DNA of 64,000 nt from DT-110 sp030148525. Its GTDB lineage: Bacteria; Bacteroidota; Bacteroidia; Chitinophagales; Saprospiraceae. Position numbers and translations under genes: made by a program. Below the pieces are notes generated by a model. That model was given only the letters and a program-made list of their open reading frames with translations, made no database searches and was not told the DNA's origin. How positions within the stretch are numbered: the first letter of the stretch is position 1; every line of letters starts with the position of its first letter. Shown here in pieces: positions 34,413 to 43,923 of the stretch. The stretch covers positions 558,001-622,000 of the forward strand of contig OZ245751.1 in the NCBI GenBank assembly GCA_965227445.1. Direction: 5' to 3'.

Positions 34413-37400
34413 ATGCCTTTTAAGAAGAAAAGTCATATTCAAAAGCAGAACTTCGACAGTATTACCATCAGTTTGTCGAGTCCGGATGAGATTCTGGAAC
34501 GATCCTACGGTGAGGTGTTGAAGCCCGAAACCATCAACTACCGGTCGTACAAGCCGGAGCGCGATGGTCTGTTCTGCGAACGGATCTTTGGTCCCGTAAA
34601 GGACTACGAGTGCTACTGCGGTAAGTACAAGCGGATTCGTTATAAGGGAATTGTTTGCGACCGTTGTGGAGTAGAAGTTACGGAGAAGAAGGTACGTCGC
34701 GAGCGCATGGGCCACATCAAGCTGGTTGTGCCCGTGGTACACATTTGGTTCTTCAAGTCACTGCCCAATAAGATCGGCTATCTGCTTGGACTTTCGTCCA
34801 AAAAACTGGAGTCGATCGTTTACTACGAGCGGTATGTCGTAATTCAGCCTGGTATCAAAGAGCCGGAAGGGGTTGGCAAAATGGACCTGCTTACGGAAGA
34901 AGAATACCTGGAGATTCTGGAAACGCTTCCACCCGAGAACCAGCAACTGGAAGATACCGATCCCAATAAGTTTATTGCTAAAATGGGAGCCGATTCCGTT
35001 CGCGATCTGCTCGGCCGCCTGGAACTAGACCAACTGAGTTTTGCGCTGCGTCACCAGGCAGCTCACGAGACTTCTCAGCAACGGAAATCTGAGGCTCTGA
35101 AGCGTCTGCGCGTAGTGGAGGCCTTCCGCGATGGCCTGTCGCGTATGGAAAACCGTCCCGAATGGGCGGTGATCGAATACCTGCCGGTCATTCCACCGGA
35201 GCTGCGTCCTTTGGTACCCCTCGATGGTGGCCGGTTTGCCAGCTCTGACCTCAATGACCTCTACCGCCGGGTGATCATTCGGAATAACCGCCTGAAGCGC
35301 CTGTTGGAAATCAAAGCTCCCGAAGTCATCCTGCGTAATGAAAAGCGGATGTTGCAGGAAGCGGTTGACTCCTTGTTCGATAACTCTCGTAAATCCAATG
35401 CCGTGAAAGCAGAGGGTGGACGACCGCTGAAATCACTGAGTGATATCCTGAAAGGTAAGCAGGGGCGTTTCCGCCAAAACCTGCTCGGTAAGCGGGTCGA
35501 TTATTCCGGTCGTTCGGTCATCGTTGTTGGTCCTACGCTTCAGCTCCACGAATGTGGTTTGCCAAAAGCCATGGCCGCCGAGTTGTTCAAGCCGTTCGTT
35601 ATTCGGAAGTTGATCGAACGCGGTATCGTTAAAACTGTAAAATCTGCTAAGAAACTCGTGGATCGCAAAGATCCCGTGATCTGGGAGATTCTGGAAAATA
35701 TTCTGCGAGGTCACCCCGTCATGCTCAACCGGGCACCAACACTGCACCGTTTGTCCATTCAGGCTTTCCAGCCGCGATTGATCGAGGGTAAGGCCATTCA
35801 ATTGCACCCCCTCGTTTGCGGTGCTTTTAACGCCGACTTCGACGGTGACCAGATGGCCGTTCACGTTCCTCTGAGCCAGGCTGCGATCCTGGAAGCTCAG
35901 ATGCTGATGCTGTCATCACACAACATGTTGAACCCACAGAACGGTACGCCGATTACCCTGCCTTCACAGGATATGGTATTGGGCCTGTACTACATCACCA
36001 AAGAGCGCCGCACTACCAAGGAACTCAAGGTGAACGGTGAAGACATGAAGTTTTACTCTCCGGAGGAAGTTATGATTGCCTTCAATGAAGGTAAGGCCGA
36101 TCTGCACGCGCCGATCAAGGCGCGCGTTAAGGTCGAAAATGAAGAGGGAGAACTGGTCGATAAATTAGTCGAGACTACAGTAGGCCGGGTGATGTTTAAC
36201 CAGGTAGTACCGCAAGGTGTGCCCTTCGTTAACCTCCTCTTGACCAAGCGCAATCTGAAGAAAGTAATCGGTGATGTTATTGAACGTACCAACTTCGCTG
36301 TTACTGCTCACTTCCTGGACGACATTAAGGACCTTGGTTTCATGTGGTCGTTCAAAGGTGGATTGTCCTTTAACCTGGGGGATTTGATTACCCCATCGGT
36401 AAAAGAACAGACCCTGACCGAAGCCCGGGAAGAAGTGGATGAAGTTTGGGACAACTACAATATGGGTCTGATCACTAACAATGAGCGGTATAACCAGATC
36501 ATTGATAAGTGGACCTATGCTGATAATAAGATCACCGAAACGCTTATGAAAGAGTTGGCCGAGCACAAGCAAGGATTCAACTCGGTATACATGATGCTCG
36601 ACTCCGGTGCTCGTGGTTCCAAACAGCAGATTAAGCAGCTGTGTGGACTGCGTGGACTGATGGCCAAGCCGCGAAAGTCGGGTGATAGCGGTGGAGCAGT
36701 TATCGAGAACCCCATCCTGTCCAACTTTGTGGACGGATTATCGGTACTCGAGTACTTTATCTCTACCCACGGTGCCCGTAAGGGTCTGGCCGATACGGCT
36801 CTGAAAACGGCGGATGCGGGTTACCTGACTCGTCGCCTGGTCGACGTTGCACAGGATGTAGTAGTCATGGAAGAGGATTGCAATACCCTGCGAGGTATGG
36901 AAACTACCGCCCTGAAAGACAATGACAAGGTAGTAGAAGACCTGGTCTCGAGAATTGACGGTCGGTACACCCTGTACGACATCCTCCACCCGGAGACCGA
37001 TGAAGTAATGGTTGCTGCCGGTGAATACATCAATACGACGATGGCCCATCGCATCGAAGAGGTCGGAGTGGAAACCGTTTGGATTCGCTCTGTATTGACT
37101 TGTGAGACCAAGCGCGGTGTATGTACTAAGTGTTACGGTAAAAACCTGGCAACCGGTCGGATCACCGAAAACGGTGATGCTGTCGGTATTATCGCAGCTC
37201 AGTCGATTGGTGAGCCCGGTACCCAGCTTACACTGCGTACCTTCCACGTAGGTGGTATTGCCTCCGTAGCTAAAAATGAATCGGAGATCGTTTCCAAATT
37301 CAATGGCGTCATTGAGTTTGATAACGTCAAGGTGGTTAGCACCGATAAAGACGGTAAGAAACAAGACGTTGTTCTCTCACGTACCGGTGAAGTGCGGATT

Positions 37401-38711
37401 GTAGATCCGGAAAGCAAAAAGATCTACGTGTCTCACCACATCCCTTACGGAGCTACGATCCATATCAAAGACAAGCAAAAGGTTGAAAAAGGAGACCCCA
37501 TCTGTGAATGGGACCCATTCAATGCTGTCATTGTGTCCGAATTCAAAGGTATTGCCAAGTTCGAATCCATCGAGGAAGGATCGACCTTCCGCATCGAGCG
37601 TGATGACCAAACCGGATACGCTGAAAAAGTAATCGTTGAGAGCAAGAATAAACGGAAGATCCCGACCATTCACATCGTCAGTAAAGATGGTGAAACGCTG
37701 AAGAGCTACAACCTGCCGGTAGGAGCTTACATCAGCATCGAGGATGGTCAGGCGATCGACTCCGGTGAGAAGATCGTGAAGATCCCTCGTAAACTGGGCG
37801 GTATCCAGGATATTACGGGTGGTCTGCCACGGGTAACTGAGCTCTTCGAGGCTCGTAACCCATCCAATCCGGCCGTTGTGTCAGAGATCGATGGTGTAGT
37901 TTCCTTTGGTAAGATCAAGCGTGGTAACCGGGAGGTAATCGTGGAAGCCCGCGATGGCCAGAAGCGCAAATACCTCATTGGTTTATCTAAGCACATACTG
38001 GTGCAGGATGGTGACTTCGTGCGTGCGGGTACTCGTCTGTCGGACGGTACGATTGCACCGCGGGACATTCTGAATATCCGCGGGCCATTCTCGGTACAAC
38101 AGTATTTGGTGAATGGCATCCAGGAGGTATACCGCTCTCAGGGTATTACGATCAACAACAAGCACATTGAAGTGATCGTACGCCAGATGATGCGCCGTGT
38201 TCAAATTGAGGATCCGGGTGATACGAGCTTCCTGGAAGGAGAGGCGGTAGAACGCTACGACTTCCTCGAGCAAAACGACTGGATCTTTGATAAGAAGGTG
38301 GTAGAAGACAACGGTGATTCCACCAAGTTGATGCCGGGAATGCTGGTGACCTTGCGCCAAATCCGGGAAGAAAACAGCTTCCTGAAGCGCAATGATCACA
38401 GCCTGGTAACCTACCGCGATGCTGTGCCCGCGACTTCCAGCTCTTTGCTGCAAGGTATCACTAAGTCGTCTCTCGGTACGCATAGCTGGATTTCAGCGGC
38501 GTCCTTCCAGGAGACCACCAAGGTGCTTAGTACAGCAGCTATCGGTGCCAAGATTGACTTCCTCAGCGGTCTGAAGGAAAACGTCATCGTCGGTAAACGC
38601 ATTCCCGCTGGTACGGGTATGCGTCGATTCGATCGACTGTACGTCAATACCAAAGAGCGCCAGGAAGAAATCGATGCGCGTCACGCTCAGTTACAAGAAT
38701 TCGAAGACTAA
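34413..38711 (+). CDS. rpoC: DNA-directed RNA polymerase subunit beta'
   Basis: 1432 residues. N-terminal zinc site CYCGKYKRIRYKGIVCDRCG (~70-89). The catalytic magnesium loop NADFDGDQMAVH is near residue 475. Bridge-helix and trigger-loop region 'GAFNAD' ... 'QSIGEPGTQLTLRTFHVGGI' (~930-950), with the second zinc site CETKRGVCTKC just before it. Starts 48 nt after rpoB and is closed by a bidirectional terminator. Confidence 0.99.
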   Translation: MPFKKKSHIQKQNFDSITISLSSPDEILERSYGEVLKPETINYRSYKPERDGLFCERIFGPVKDYECYCGKYKRIRYKGIVCDRCGVEVTEKKVRRERMGHIKLVVPVVHIWFFKSLPNKIGYLLGLSSKKLESIVYYERYVVIQPGIKEPEGVGKMDLLTEEEYLEILETLPPENQQLEDTDPNKFIAKMGADSVRDLLGRLELDQLSFALRHQAAHETSQQRKSEALKRLRVVEAFRDGLSRMENRPEWAVIEYLPVIPPELRPLVPLDGGRFASSDLNDLYRRVIIRNNRLKRLLEIKAPEVILRNEKRMLQEAVDSLFDNSRKSNAVKAEGGRPLKSLSDILKGKQGRFRQNLLGKRVDYSGRSVIVVGPTLQLHECGLPKAMAAELFKPFVIRKLIERGIVKTVKSAKKLVDRKDPVIWEILENILRGHPVMLNRAPTLHRLSIQAFQPRLIEGKAIQLHPLVCGAFNADFDGDQMAVHVPLSQAAILEAQMLMLSSHNMLNPQNGTPITLPSQDMVLGLYYITKERRTTKELKVNGEDMKFYSPEEVMIAFNEGKADLHAPIKARVKVENEEGELVDKLVETTVGRVMFNQVVPQGVPFVNLLLTKRNLKKVIGDVIERTNFAVTAHFLDDIKDLGFMWSFKGGLSFNLGDLITPSVKEQTLTEAREEVDEVWDNYNMGLITNNERYNQIIDKWTYADNKITETLMKELAEHKQGFNSVYMMLDSGARGSKQQIKQLCGLRGLMAKPRKSGDSGGAVIENPILSNFVDGLSVLEYFISTHGARKGLADTALKTADAGYLTRRLVDVAQDVVVMEEDCNTLRGMETTALKDNDKVVEDLVSRIDGRYTLYDILHPETDEVMVAAGEYINTTMAHRIEEVGVETVWIRSVLTCETKRGVCTKCYGKNLATGRITENGDAVGIIAAQSIGEPGTQLTLRTFHVGGIASVAKNESEIVSKFNGVIEFDNVKVVSTDKDGKKQDVVLSRTGEVRIVDPESKKIYVSHHIPYGATIHIKDKQKVEKGDPICEWDPFNAVIVSEFKGIAKFESIEEGSTFRIERDDQTGYAEKVIVESKNKRKIPTIHIVSKDGETLKSYNLPVGAYISIEDGQAIDSGEKIVKIPRKLGGIQDITGGLPRVTELFEARNPSNPAVVSEIDGVVSFGKIKRGNREVIVEARDGQKRKYLIGLSKHILVQDGDFVRAGTRLSDGTIAPRDILNIRGPFSVQQYLVNGIQEVYRSQGITINNKHIEVIVRQMMRRVQIEDPGDTSFLEGEAVERYDFLEQNDWIFDKKVVEDNGDSTKLMPGMLVTLRQIREENSFLKRNDHSLVTYRDAVPATSSSLLQGITKSSLGTHSWISAASFQETTKVLSTAAIGAKIDFLSGLKENVIVGKRIPAGTGMRRFDRLYVNTKERQEEIDARHAQLQEFED

Positions 38712-38743
38712 AGACCAGACCCCACTACGGGGTGCGTCATAAA

Positions 38744-38786
38744 AAAAGCCTTCCGGTCCGTTTGGATCGGGAGGCTTTTCTTTTTT
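38744..38786. terminator. Bidirectional terminator between rpoC and ribE
   Basis: AAAAGCCT-T-CCG-G-TCC pairs with GGA-T-CGG-G-AGGCTTTT around GTTT. A T-rich run follows on the + strand and T7 on the - strand, so it can serve both convergent genes. Confidence 0.9.
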
Positions 38787-38803
38787 GCGAAAGCAGAGAA
38801 ATG

Positions 38804-39403
38804 CTACACTCGCTGAGCGTAGATTTTCGCATACTTGGCAATGTACTTACCGAGGATGTCAAATTCCAGGTTAATGCGATCACCCGGATTCAATTGTTGG
38901 AAGGTGGTGTGCTCGTAGGTATAGGGGATAATGGCTACACTGAATTGATCTTCAGCAGGGTCCACTACGGTCAGGCTAACACCGTTAATGCAGATAGAGC
39001 CTTTATCGACTACCAGGTGCTCCTCGGTGGGTGTAAAGGAGAATCGGAAATACCAGCTACCGTCTACTTCTTTAATATGGGTGACGGTTCCGGTAGCATC
39101 CACGTGGCCCTGCACGATATGCCCGTCGAGACGACCATTGGAAACCATTGCCCGCTCCAGGTTAACGAAATCCCCGACGGAGAGGTCCCCCAGGTTTGAA
39201 CGCTTCATCGTTTCCTCAATGGCCGTGACGGTATGAGTGCCGTTGTGTTGGGCCACCACGGTCAGGCAAACTCCATTGTGAGCGAGGCTCTGATCAATTT
39301 TAAGAGAATCGGAGATATCCGAGGCAATGGTAATATGCACATTGGTGCCGTCTCGTTTCAGGTCGACAACTTTTCCCAGTGATTCAATGATTCCTGTAAA
39401 CAT
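38804..39403 (-). CDS. ribE: Riboflavin synthase, alpha chain
   Basis: Dismutates 6,7-dimethyl-8-ribityllumazine to riboflavin. 199 residues from the ATG at 39403, giving the diagnostic MFTGIIESLG. Two lumazine-binding repeats: the first with 'SLAHNGVCLTVV' and GDFVNLERAM, the second with 'GHIVQGHVDATGTV', 'SICINGVSLTVV' and 'GDRINLEFDILGKYIAKY'. A start eight codons upstream is in frame but not family-like. Stands alone. Confidence 0.97.
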   Translation of the reverse strand: MFTGIIESLGKVVDLKRDGTNVHITIASDISDSLKIDQSLAHNGVCLTVVAQHNGTHTVTAIEETMKRSNLGDLSVGDFVNLERAMVSNGRLDGHIVQGHVDATGTVTHIKEVDGSWYFRFSFTPTEEHLVVDKGSICINGVSLTVVDPAEDQFSVAIIPYTYEHTTFQQLNPGDRINLEFDILGKYIAKYAKIYAQRV

Positions 39404-39504
39404 AGTTTCGTTTTGCGTCGAAGCCATCCCAACGAATTATTGAGATGGCTTCTGGATATGTTTTCTTCAACAGGAGAAACATACATTAGTTTTTCCCCAT
39501 CAGG

Positions 39505-42309
39505 TTATTCGCTACCACTGCGCACCAACTCAATAAAGCCGCGCAGAACTTCGGGGCGTTCCTGTACTCCATCCACCCGTTGTTCAAAGACCCGACAAAT
39601 ATAGTGATAGGTGCCCGCCGGCAGCGGATCGTTACTCAAATTGGTGCCATCCCAGTTTAAATCAGGATCGGTGGTTTCGTACACCAGTTGTCCCCAGCGG
39701 TTGTAGACCTCGAAGGCTACATTCTCAATAAAGCAGTAGGGGTACGGTCGGAAGACGTCGTTCTGTCCGTCTCCGTTGGGCGTAAAGGTATTGGGGAGTT
39801 CGTACAATGGGCAGTTGTCGACGCAGATGAAATTGGAAAGGTCGCTTTCGTTACCATTCCCATCGATAGCAGAAACGGCGTAGCACCCGGCAATACCCAT
39901 GTCTGGGCGGTGCTGGAATACTGTAGCGGTCGCATCATTGGTTTGGCCTACTAATTGAAAGTCAGCTCCCTCATTCTCCGCATAGTATATACGGTATCCG
40001 GCTACGTCCTCCGTTTGCGGGCACTCCACGTTGGAGTTAGACCATTCCAGGGTATTTTGCAGGAGACTCTCATCGGAGCAATCGATGCGTTCATCACAAA
40101 TATCATCGACGGCCAAGACGGGTGGGCAGGGAGGAACATCATCACGGGGTACGCCACAATTGATCTGACTAAAATTAAAGAGCGTATCGGGTAAAGACTC
40201 AATGCCATAGGTTCCGAGAGCCAGTATCCGGTAACAGTATTCTTCTCCGTTAACCAGACCAGCATCGGTATAGGTTAGTTGATTGACGGTAGCCAGACTA
40301 TCAAAGCCTCCCTGATCATTTTGTCGAAAGACTACAAAGGCAAAGTTATCCCACGGGACCTCCTCATCCCAAACCAAGCGGATCGCCTGGTCGGTACCGG
40401 AGGTATTAAGGTAAACGCTGGAAGCCGGATTGGTGGCTCCAATGGGTTCCGTTTGGGAAAAGCCCGTGTAAAAGTTTACCAAATACGAGTAGGGCTGGTC
40501 GGTAGTATTTAGCCCAGTATCGGTGTAGCACGTATCCAGGGGATCGTAAAAATTCTCAGTGGTGAAATCCACACCGATCGGTTCGAAGTCAGCCGGGTCA
40601 ATGGTAATGCCTTCGGCTCTGAGTATTTCGTAGCGGTAGGGGCCGGGATTGCTAATGGTATCCAGGTTGTCGGGGTCGGGACGAGCCCAACACACATCGA
40701 TGGCTCCGTTTTCCGTATCGGTATTTGCCACACTCGCTCGTAAAATGATGGGCAGATCTTGATTGAGCTGCACACAGGCTTCCATAGATGGGAGCCCTTC
40801 CACCGGATTATAGGTATACTGTCCACCGGGCGTAGTAAGCGCAAATACGGCCACAATCCGGTAGCAATAGGTTTTCCCCTTATCGACATCCAAGTCGTTG
40901 TACACATAGCTGCCATCCTCCATTTCCAGCGTACCGAAAGGTGTCATATTCTCGTACCCTCTGCCGGCCAGGCCCGACTCACAAGTGTCCAGTGGGAAGT
41001 TATTACTGCCTTCTCGTCTCCAGACGGTAAAGTATTGGAAATAATCTGATTCGGCGCTTTCGCAAAAATAGGGTTTATCCCAGCGTACTTTTATTTCGTC
41101 TTCTCCGGCGGCAGCTATCACATTTTCGGGCGGTGGTCCCATGACTTTGATCCGAACGGTTTTCAAGGTAGCAAGGCCGGTTGTATCGCCCAGGTAATTA
41201 TCGACGGCTTTAAAAACCACCGAATAGTATTGATCGGATATCTGATCACAATCGGGTATCCAGGTAAATCGCCGGATATTTGGGTCGGGACCAAAGGTAT
41301 CCTGATCGATCGGGGTTAACATAGCCGGACTTCGTTCTACCTCGAAGGGCCCGCCCAGGGCGGTCAATTCGACCAGCTGGTCGGTTTCTTCCAACGGGGC
41401 AGTGGCAATAACATCGAAAGAGAGCGTATCTCCGGCAATCACACAAAACTCGTCGGCCGGGGTCTCAATTTCCGGAGGCAGGTTTTCGCATTCTTCAATA
41501 AGGATCTGAATGTCCCGCACCATGGTGTCCAATACAACGCCGTCCCGCCATTCGATAATGATCATGGCGAGGTTGTATTCTCCCCTGCGTTGGGGGGAAT
41601 CCCAGACGATATCCCCGGTTACCTCGTCGATGGTCAGTTGGTTGTCAGGGCCCGGATTGATGTTGTTGGGGAATTGGTAGTTGGGTACTTCTAATCCTAC
41701 ATCCTGCAGGGGCACGATGAATTCATACGACAGGCTATCGCCTTCGGAGTCGAAGGCGTTTGGATTGTGAATAAACGGCTGACCTACGCAGCCAATATCG
41801 ATAGGCGGTTGCAGCAGCACCGGTGTATTATTGCAACCCTGAAATTGCGGGTTCGGGAAGGTATAGGTCGTTTTCAGGTGAAAGCGGATCATTTCCGAGT
41901 TGGGGAAATTGACATTCAGGATACCCCCGTTACGGTTGGGGTCGGTCATGGTTATGGAAAAGGTACCCCGCGCCGGAAAGGTGTGAAAAGCAATGTAGAT
42001 GTTCTTTTTTACATCGTTCTCGAGGCGTTCCCCTTTCCGGAATCCTCCAACGATAGGACCATTCGTACGGTACACATATTCACAGCGTCCGTCGCCCCAA
42101 CAGATCTCCAGTGAGTCCCGGTCGGCTGATACACTACTCGCTTTGGAATAGGTGATAATGGTGGCCATTACGGTGAGGCTATTTACACAATCCCCGACCT
42201 GTTCGATGGTGATCTCACCCGCCCGGTTGTGGGTAGCGTGAAGCTGATCGGGCAGAAAAAAGATCAAACAAGTGACCGCTAAAATGATAATAGGCGAAAG
42301 ACGTGGCAT
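39505..42309 (-). CDS. Secreted FN3-repeat protein with T9SS type B (gliding-motility) C-terminus
   Basis: 934 residues. Signal peptide 'MPRLSPIIILAVTCLIFFLP...LHA'. The N-terminal part (~25-290) is 'THNRAGEITIEQVGDCVNSL' and 'NVNFPNSEMIRFHLKTTYTF', followed by cadherin/Ig-like segments. About three to four fibronectin type III-like domains follow (~385-830; 'VRWDKPYFCESAESDYFQYF', 'IRLVWDEEVPWDNFAFVVFR'). The last ~90 residues, 'LPNTFTPNGDGQNDVFRPYP' ... 'YNRWGQLVYETTDPDLNWDG', are a type B sorting domain (CHU_C), so export is by the type IX system. Probably an adhesin or structural surface protein. Confidence 0.92.
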   Translation of the reverse strand: MPRLSPIIILAVTCLIFFLPDQLHATHNRAGEITIEQVGDCVNSLTVMATIITYSKASSVSADRDSLEICWGDGRCEYVYRTNGPIVGGFRKGERLENDVKKNIYIAFHTFPARGTFSITMTDPNRNGGILNVNFPNSEMIRFHLKTTYTFPNPQFQGCNNTPVLLQPPIDIGCVGQPFIHNPNAFDSEGDSLSYEFIVPLQDVGLEVPNYQFPNNINPGPDNQLTIDEVTGDIVWDSPQRRGEYNLAMIIIEWRDGVVLDTMVRDIQILIEECENLPPEIETPADEFCVIAGDTLSFDVIATAPLEETDQLVELTALGGPFEVERSPAMLTPIDQDTFGPDPNIRRFTWIPDCDQISDQYYSVVFKAVDNYLGDTTGLATLKTVRIKVMGPPPENVIAAAGEDEIKVRWDKPYFCESAESDYFQYFTVWRREGSNNFPLDTCESGLAGRGYENMTPFGTLEMEDGSYVYNDLDVDKGKTYCYRIVAVFALTTPGGQYTYNPVEGLPSMEACVQLNQDLPIILRASVANTDTENGAIDVCWARPDPDNLDTISNPGPYRYEILRAEGITIDPADFEPIGVDFTTENFYDPLDTCYTDTGLNTTDQPYSYLVNFYTGFSQTEPIGATNPASSVYLNTSGTDQAIRLVWDEEVPWDNFAFVVFRQNDQGGFDSLATVNQLTYTDAGLVNGEEYCYRILALGTYGIESLPDTLFNFSQINCGVPRDDVPPCPPVLAVDDICDERIDCSDESLLQNTLEWSNSNVECPQTEDVAGYRIYYAENEGADFQLVGQTNDATATVFQHRPDMGIAGCYAVSAIDGNGNESDLSNFICVDNCPLYELPNTFTPNGDGQNDVFRPYPYCFIENVAFEVYNRWGQLVYETTDPDLNWDGTNLSNDPLPAGTYHYICRVFEQRVDGVQERPEVLRGFIELVRSGSE

Positions 42310-42482
42310 AGGGAGCTGTTATTAACAAGCCGGAAGCAATACGATCAAATTACTAAATAGCCGGTAAACGGATTGTAAGCTGACCAACAATATCCGCAAA
42401 TTCAACCTATTAGGACGGTGAAAGGTTGTGCTGGGGGCCTGTCAAAAGGCAACTAGCGTCGGTTGTTGGCATTTCCGGTGAT

Positions 42483-43352
42483 TCATTCGGCGGTAAGGCC
42501 TTCATCCAGGCACGCCCAAAGGCTCTCCTGCCAGTGGGGTATGGATTGCCCAAAAGTATCCTTGAAAAGCTGTTTGTCCAGTACACTATAGGCAGGTCTT
42601 TTTGCCGGTGTCGGATACGCTTCGCTACGGATGGGGGTTACCTGGCAATCAAGATCCAGCCAGGTAAAAATGGACAGGGCAAAATCGTACCAGCTGGTGA
42701 CCCCTTCGTTGCTGAAATTGTAGATGCCCGGGTTTTTCCGGTATTGATCGTCCTTTACCATCTGCAGAATGGCCCGGGCCAGATCCCTAGCATAGGTGGG
42801 GGCTCCAACCTGATCGTACACAATCCGCAATTGATCGCGTTCGGCACCCAAACGGGCCATCGTCTTTACAAAGTTTTTCCCATAGGTCGAATACACCCAA
42901 CTCGTGCGCAGGATCAAACTGTGTGCTGCGTAAGTACGGGTGGCAATTTCTCCTTCCAGTTTGGTGCGTGCGTAAACCGATTGGGGGTGGCAGGGATCCG
43001 ATTCGACCAAAGGGCGGTCCATACCATTGTGGTATACGTAATCGGTACTGATGTGTATTAAGAAGGCCTGGTGGTTGGCGCAGGCTTTCGCCAAAAAACC
43101 GGGTGCCGTGGCATTGATTTTTTGCGCAAGCGCAACCTCTTCCTCCGCCTTGTCCACGGCCGTGTAGGCGGCACAGTTAATCACTACATCGATATCGTGT
43201 TCTCTGATTTGCGTGTCGATGGCTTGTTCGTCGGTGATATCCAGGCTGTCACGGGTCAGAAAGTGGTAGGTATGCCCGCCGTGGTACTGTGACAGGTATT
43301 TCAGTTCGCGGCCAAGTTGCCCGCCCGCTCCGGTAATGAGTAGATTAGCCAT
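42483..43352 (-). CDS. rfbD: dTDP-4-dehydrorhamnose reductase
   Basis: Last step of dTDP-L-rhamnose synthesis (NAD(P)H-dependent). 289 residues. Rossmann motif LLITGAGGQLGREL (~4-17); catalytic Tyr-Lys in 'SVYARTKLEGE' (~128-138); 'NCAAYTAVDKAEEE' (~58-71) is typical of RmlD. Overlaps the 3' end of rfbC by 8 nt, so the two are translationally coupled. rfbA and rfbB are not in the window. Confidence 0.95.
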   Translation of the reverse strand: MANLLITGAGGQLGRELKYLSQYHGGHTYHFLTRDSLDITDEQAIDTQIREHDIDVVINCAAYTAVDKAEEEVALAQKINATAPGFLAKACANHQAFLIHISTDYVYHNGMDRPLVESDPCHPQSVYARTKLEGEIATRTYAAHSLILRTSWVYSTYGKNFVKTMARLGAERDQLRIVYDQVGAPTYARDLARAILQMVKDDQYRKNPGIYNFSNEGVTSWYDFALSIFTWLDLDCQVTPIRSEAYPTPAKRPAYSVLDKQLFKDTFGQSIPHWQESLWACLDEGLTAE

Positions 43353-43905
43353 AAGCTATTTCCAGCGTTCGATGTTTTCCGAAGGTAGGCAATTGACGAT
43401 CCTTATCCGAGATGATCAGGTCCGATTCGGGGATTTGCCAGTCGATTTTCAGAGTGGGATCGTTGAATAGGATGCCACCTTCTTCTTGCTTGGCGTAAAA
43501 GTTGTCGCACTTGTAAAAGAATTCAGCCGTTTTGCTGAGTACTACGTAACCGTGCGCAAACCCCCTGGGAACGTATAACTGTTTTTTATTCTCCGCACTT
43601 AAAATAAGGTTGAAGGATTCGCCATAGGTAGGAGAGTCGTCGCGCAGGTCAACGGCTACATCCAGCACTTCCCCTTCCAACACCCGTACCAGTTTGGCCT
43701 GGGAGCAGGGAGCTACCTGGTAGTGTAATCCCCGCAAAACTCCGCGGACTGACCGGGCCTGGTTGTCCTGTACAAAGGGGCGCTCAATACCTGCTTCCTT
43801 GAAAATGCGTTCGTTAAAAGCTTCGAAGAAGTAACCGCGTTCATCTTCCCATACTTTGGGTTCGAAGACCAACAGTCCGGGAATACCGGTTTCGATGAAT
43901 GGCAT
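43345..43905 (-). CDS. rfbC: dTDP-4-dehydrorhamnose 3,5-epimerase
   Basis: 186-residue cupin epimerase of the dTDP-rhamnose route. Substrate-site motifs: 'ERGYFFEAFNERIF' (~22-35), 'FVQDNQARSVRGVLRGLHYQ' (~44-63, with the catalytic His), VRVLEGEVLDVAVDLR and 'LYVPRGFAHGYVVLSKTAEF' with the catalytic Tyr nearby. Lies 18 nt after der and overlaps rfbD, an operon der-rfbC-rfbD on this strand. Confidence 0.96.
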   Translation of the reverse strand: MPFIETGIPGLLVFEPKVWEDERGYFFEAFNERIFKEAGIERPFVQDNQARSVRGVLRGLHYQVAPCSQAKLVRVLEGEVLDVAVDLRDDSPTYGESFNLILSAENKKQLYVPRGFAHGYVVLSKTAEFFYKCDNFYAKQEEGGILFNDPTLKIDWQIPESDLIISDKDRQLPTFGKHRTLEIAYG

Positions 43906-43923
43906 GTAAGGATAGTTTTGTTC